Below are positions 7,722-11,251 of a stretch of DNA of 11,251 nucleotides, in pieces. The DNA is from Cyclostephanos tholiformis (lineage: Eukaryota; Bacillariophyta; Thalassiosirophyceae; Thalassiosirales; Thalassiosiraceae). The stretch lies in contig JALLPB010001096.1 in assembly GCA_036939975.1 (NCBI GenBank), positions 1 to 11,251 of the forward strand. Reading direction: 5' to 3'. The notes under the pieces were generated by a model that saw only the letters and a program-made list of their open reading frames with translations, ran no database searches and was not told the origin of the DNA. The translations under genes and the position numbers were made by a program. The stretch's first letter is position 1; every line of letters begins with the position of its first letter.

Positions 7722-7734
7722 GACATTGTTGGCT

Positions 7735-7767
7735 GTTGGTGACATGTTGGTGACATGTTGGCGACAT
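7735..7767. repeat. 11-bp tandem repeat, three copies
   Basis: GTTGGTGACAT at 7735-7745 and 7746-7756, then GTTGGCGACAT at 7757-7767 with one change. Related half-units (GCGACAT, TGTTGG) occur in the 70 bases before it, so a larger decayed array is likely. Confidence 0.85.
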
Positions 7768-8040
7768 GCGCAACTAAGACACTGGCCCAACATGTAGTAA
7801 ATTGTTCCTTGGGGGACTCTCATAGTATTCCCACTCATAGGCCAGACGGATGACCTTCCCAATCGAAAAAAAATAGTAGCTTGAAAATGCACTGTCCATG
7901 TGATGTGAGGCAGGGTTTTGAATTCAAAGTGACCTAAGCATTTTGTTGGACTAAATTGATAGAGCTTTTGCAGTATAACTAAAGAAGCAGGAATAATGTA
8001 GTTGATCAAACATGAAAATTCTGAGCTATTAAAACTAATC

Positions 8041-8605
8041 TAAACTGATGTCCAACCAAAGACGAGGCATGTGTGCTCTCGTAGGATTCTACATGCCTTA
8101 GTAGTATGTCCTTAGAACTTGGTCAGGAGTCTTGAAGCAACCAAGATCATCCAGGACTCAAAGATCCAAATTTCATATGACAGTCTACATATGTGATTGG
8201 GTAGGAATTGAACTTGATCCTTTCCTGGTTTCTAAGTACGTACTTTGGTACTGACTCCTAAAAGATTTATCTTGATCTTTTCAAGGGTTATCTTGCCAAA
8301 TATTTCCCAGGTAGGTATCTTTGGCATTACGTGATGTGCGTCAGTATTTATTCATGTTTGGATCTTGTGGCTGGTGGCCATCTTGATCCCAAGGGACTGT
8401 CTGTCACCTACATACATCAGTGATTAGATAATTAGCGAATCACAACATTTAGTGAGATAGTTTCCCACCAATATGCCATGGCCCATGACAGAGAGCTGCA
8501 ACACGAATGATCAAAAAATTTGTTGATTATTGAGATGGCAGTGGCAAAAATAAAGGCAAACAAAAAAACAATTAACTCACTGGCACATCGATGCTTATGT
8601 TGTAA
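8041..8605. other. AT-rich gene-free stretch with small palindromes
   Basis: No gene is supported on either strand. Small features are a 12-bp palindrome AAGTACGTACTT (8234-8245), two CATATG palindromes at 8174-8179 and 8188-8193, and repeated TTATCTTG words near 8268-8295. A tRNA was considered near 8205-8225 and not supported. Confidence 0.5.
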
Positions 8606-9133
8606 TACATTAGCGTCTATTTGCAGAATGATCAAGCAGCCAGAAGGGGCTGCTGTGGTCAACCAAATGATTGGTACAATATGGTCGATACAAAATCATT
8701 GACATTTTTGGGACCGCATGCAATAGCTGATGTGCACTGCGTGAGCCCTGCCAACACAAAATAGGGTAGAGGGCATGTTGGGATGGGTCTTGGGAAGGGG
8801 TTGGTAGTCTTATTGTCGGGGGTGAAGGCATCCTTCCAAGCCAAGGATGCATTAGGTCATGATGACAGAAATTGTGCCAATGTTGCAGCTATTTTCATTG
8901 ATTGTGGCATATTTTCCACCCCGGAGAGCACGAGACTTGCAATTCTGGCTTCATAGTTGCATGTGCAAGTGGTGCCCCCATGCCACTACGTTGCTAAATC
9001 CATGGAAGCACAGTATGAACATTGCAAATTCTTCACCATGGGGGTCTATTTAGACCATGATGGCATTGAGCAAAATTGGCAAGGGGGCAGCAAGGGGGGA
9101 GGGGATGTTTCTCTTCTCTTACTACAGATTTGT
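8606..9133 (+). pseudogene. Possible decayed reading frame of unknown family
   Basis: In one plus-strand frame three runs of 52, 63 and 59 codons follow each other, separated only by single TAG stops at 8762 and 8954. In AT-rich DNA about ten stops would be expected in that length. The product has protein-like stretches such as LTFLGPHAIADVHCVSPANT and FFTMGVYLDHDGIEQNW but resembles no family I recognise. Other frames here are also fairly open, so base composition may be the cause. Treat it as a weak candidate for an old gene or transposon. Confidence 0.2.
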
Positions 9134-10071
9134 TAGAGTACTTTGTAGGTAAGAAAGAGTCAGACACAAATAGAAAAAAACACATGGAGGGTTTTTTTGG
9201 TTTGTACAATAGCTAGAGTATTTTTATGAATGCAGCCCATACCATAGCTATCACTATCATATCTGATGAAGGATGTGGGAAATAATGAGCAAGGAGAGAT
9301 GGCTGTGAGGTGAAACCATTGCTCATTATTCACAGTTGCTCATCTATACCAAAACTCACCATCAATCAAAATCCACAGGAGATTTGTTTGTGCATTCAAC
9401 TCTGAAGCAAATACAAAAGCAAGAGATGATGCTGGGAATTTTTAGTTCAAAATGGGAGCTCAGGTTTCTTCACCAAAAAAGGTGGAATTTCCTGCTTTGG
9501 ATATTCTACCACATAATGCAATTTTGGCTGGAATGTGCTGAATACCCACCCTCTCCAAACCAGGAGTTTTGGGAATTTCTGCTAGAAGTGTTCAAATGTA
9601 TGTAGAACATAGCAAAAAGGTAGAATTTCCATAAAATCTACAGAGAGAGAGCAGACAATTATTCCTTCATTGAAATGCATAATTAGTAGAATATATCCGA
9701 CAATACAAGATCAAACCTTGTGCCTTGATGATAATGCAACTGACCGACCCATGACTGTCACATATAATCAATCTAATCAATTTTTTATCAGATTGGATTT
9801 ATTCAACTTAGCCCCAACAACTTTGGAGTGCATTCAAGTGATTGAAAAGGGAATTCATTTCATTTCTTGACAAATGTTTCAATCTCAATCTGTACAATTC
9901 CTTTAGAGAAAGAGGTATTTGCTCAATGTTGATGAGGTCTCCAATACAGCTGAAGAATAAACTAAGGGCATTGAATCAATAATATTGAGAATGTACAATG
10001 AGCTTAGGTGTAACACGTTATTCTATGCAGGACAATAGGCTCATTTTTACGAAATCCTTGCAAAGATTGAT
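9134..10071. other. Gene-free stretch before the methyltransferase gene
   Basis: AT-rich. Reading frames of 66-89 codons exist (9336-9605, 9670-9870) but their products show no domain or family resemblance and composition matches the non-coding surroundings. The last part should hold the 3' UTR of the minus-strand methyltransferase. No RNA gene was seen. Confidence 0.5.
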
Positions 10072-11127
10072 TCAAAATGATTTTGCAGGCATGACCTCAA
10101 AAAGATGTAGATCCTGTTCTCCATCTCCCTCCACGGCTATAGTCCGCCATGCGATACACTCAACGATCCAACCTCTTCGCTCGATCCGTTCGAGCAGTTC
10201 TTCCATCCCAATGAACACTCCCGTCATATTCCTGCGTTGGTAAGTGAATAGAAACGATGGCCTATTCGAACTTTGCCTAAATAACGTCGATATTACCGAA
10301 AAAAGCGGATCGATTAGCTTGCGCATCCACATGCAATCGCACGCGACGATGACATCGAGTGCCGACGACGTCGTGCGCGGTATCTGCTCCGAGATTGGTA
10401 CGAACCAATCGAGGACGACCGCCTGGGCCCATCCATCCTCGATGCGATGGCGGTCGCGCGAATCGAGGAAGAAGTCGTCGAGGCGTCCCCCCTCGGGGGG
10501 GGCGGCAACGTCGTTCCCGTCCCTAGCGCGATGATGACGACGACGATCGTTTCGCCTCAGGTTGGGCATTATGCCATGCTCGACCAATACCGACAGGTCC
10601 GTCACGAGCACGTTCCCCCCCACCGCGGCGAGGCACGTCCCGACGATGCCAACGCCCGCCCCAACCTCAAGTATCGTAAGGTCGTTGCGTGCCAATCTCA
10701 TTTGCCAGTAATCCATCCTCTCGTTCTTCATGCACGTGAACGCCTCTATCATCAATCTCGTGCCGGGCCAGGGCTGGAATCCGGTCTTCGCCTCGAGGTA
10801 AAATCCTCTCTCGAAGAAGTAGGGATCGCCGACGTTGTCGTTGTCATCGTCGTCCGGTTTGGACGTCGCCCTGGGTTCCCACGGCAGCAGCACCCCGGAG
10901 GATTTGTCGCGGGTGTTGAAAGTCAACTTCACGATACGATCGTCGTCGCGCATCGCGGGCAACGTGACGTGGAACGTGATGGGACTTGGATGACGAAAGT
11001 GATCGTCGTCGTCGTCGTCGTCGTCGTCAGTGCCATTGACGGCGGTCCATTCCTCGCCGCATTTCAGTTGGGGATTGATGGGAACATTGAGCGACGGATC
11101 TAGTACGAACTGTGAATGAATGGCCAT
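10072..11127 (-). CDS. METTL21-type protein methyltransferase (Methyltransf_16 family), 351 aa
   Basis: A single-exon gene, ATG at 11127-11125 and TGA at 10074-10072. It is a class I AdoMet-dependent fold: a lead-in GFQPWPGTRLMIEAF (116-130) typical of the family, motif I LEVGAGVGIVGTCLAA (153-168), LVTDLS (174-179) with D177 for the ribose, VLDWF (238-242), DVIVACDCMW (258-267) and FLFTYQRRN (292-300). METTL21/FAM86-type enzymes methylate lysines on chaperones and translation factors; the substrate here is unknown. The family motif DxxY appears as DCMW (264-267), with Trp for Tyr. Two low-complexity segments are unusual: nine Asp at 34-42 and an Arg/His-rich insert at 191-203. Gene body is GC-rich against AT-rich flanks. 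The family is clear; activity is likely but not certain. Confidence 0.88.
   Translation of the reverse strand: MAIHSQFVLDPSLNVPINPQLKCGEEWTAVNGTDDDDDDDDDHFRHPSPITFHVTLPAMRDDDRIVKLTFNTRDKSSGVLLPWEPRATSKPDDDDNDNVGDPYFFERGFYLEAKTGFQPWPGTRLMIEAFTCMKNERMDYWQMRLARNDLTILEVGAGVGIVGTCLAAVGGNVLVTDLSVLVEHGIMPNLRRNDRRRHHRARDGNDVAAPPEGGRLDDFFLDSRDRHRIEDGWAQAVVLDWFVPISEQIPRTTSSALDVIVACDCMWMRKLIDPLFSVISTLFRQSSNRPSFLFTYQRRNMTGVFIGMEELLERIERRGWIVECIAWRTIAVEGDGEQDLHLFEVMPAKSF
11005..11028. repeat. (GTC)8 microsatellite inside the methyltransferase gene
   Basis: Eight perfect GTC units preceded by ATC. Read on the minus strand this gives eight GAC plus one GAT, the nine-aspartate run near the N-terminus of the methyltransferase. 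It probably varies in length between strains. Confidence 0.9.
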
Positions 11128-11251
11128 GTTATTCTTGATTAATTACGACTATGGTCGTCGTTTCGGCCGGCCGAGGGCATTTCTCTTGACATCGGTCATT
11201 GGAGTTGAGGGAATACAAGCCAATGACACCACTCTCATCTAGCAAATTCAA
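11128..11251 (-). promoter_or_regulatory. Upstream region of the methyltransferase gene
   Basis: Within 124 nt upstream of the start codon there is a CGGCCGGCCG palindrome (11165-11174). A pair of CCAAT-type boxes in opposite orientation follows (TCATTGG near 11199 and CCAATGA near 11220), separated by about 14 nt. CCAAT boxes bind NF-Y in eukaryotes. No clear TATA box is seen; the region runs off the window. Confidence 0.35.

Larger units (their letters stand above)
7561..8040. other. Gene-free stretch with GACAT/ATGTC-rich repeats
   Basis: After the TAG at 7558 the sequence turns AT-rich, then from about 7680 to 7790 it is dense in GACAT, ATGTC and TGTTGG words. A 134-codon minus-strand frame spans 7605-8009, but its protein simply reads out the repeats (QHVTNMSPT and similar) and resembles no family, so it is not called as a gene. 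Confidence 0.5.

Noticed and set aside
7605..8009. Minus-strand frame of 134 codons
   Set aside because: The product reads through the 11-bp repeat array and has no domain resemblance; base composition is that of the spacer.
8190..8260. Possible tRNA because of a GAATTGAAC-like T-arm
   Set aside because: No matching acceptor stem, D-arm or anticodon stem could be paired around it.
8828..8850. 8-bp inverted repeat GCATCCTT/AAGGATGC as a terminator or hairpin
   Set aside because: It is short, not linked to any gene end, and of a size expected by chance in this length of DNA.
10447..11103. Plus-strand frame of 218 codons opposite the methyltransferase
   Set aside because: The antisense frame is open because of GC-rich codons; its Val-rich run is the reverse of the Asp microsatellite, and no family is seen.
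1..11251. CRISPR array, rRNA genes or bacterial operon structure
   Set aside because: No regularly spaced direct repeats, no rRNA-like sequence, and the genes are intron-bearing eukaryotic types.

Overview
The window looks like nuclear DNA of a eukaryotic alga, most likely a diatom. The genes carry short spliceosomal introns (79-193 nt) with GTGAGT donors and pyrimidine-rich AG acceptors. Genes are compact and GC-rich against AT-rich spacers. A bestrophin-type channel has an N-terminus of the signal-plus-transit type used by complex plastids. The tail of a Harbinger-type transposase and a PPR-like segment also resemble proteins familiar from diatom genomes. The species cannot be named from the sequence alone.

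Layout. (1) 283-2124, minus strand: a three-exon gene for a 520-residue ELM2-SANT-PHD chromatin protein. Splicing was worked out here; the second intron splits the ELM2 domain, and removing it restores the domain. (2) 2125-2413: a short divergent promoter region with TATA-like boxes and a CACGTG box. (3) 2414-5980, plus strand: a four-exon gene for a bestrophin-family anion channel of about 1087 residues. Roughly 600 residues form an unusual C-terminal extension: a charged helix, a beta-rich segment, then an acidic tail with a duplicated 'EW(F/W)DEV...GKE-RLSQ-LADE' module and repeated 'DGISQLW' motifs. (4) 5981-7560: a mobile-element and low-complexity zone with a TTAA-bounded long hairpin, a broken Harbinger transposase end on the minus strand, a G-rich minisatellite, and a low-complexity reading frame with two PPR-like stretches. 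(5) 7561-10071: about 2.5 kb with no supportable gene; it has an 11-bp tandem repeat, palindromes and one possibly decayed reading frame. (6) 10072-11127, minus strand: a single-exon METTL21-type (Methyltransf_16) methyltransferase of 351 residues, followed by its upstream region to the window end.

The three clear genes do not form an obvious pathway: a chromatin regulator, a probable plastid anion (bicarbonate or chloride) channel and a protein lysine methyltransferase. The first two share an intergenic region of about 290 bp and may share control elements. The most interesting object is the bestrophin. Its repeat-bearing acidic tail could tether the channel to a soluble partner, by analogy with algal carbon-concentrating proteins that use repeated short motifs; this is inference.
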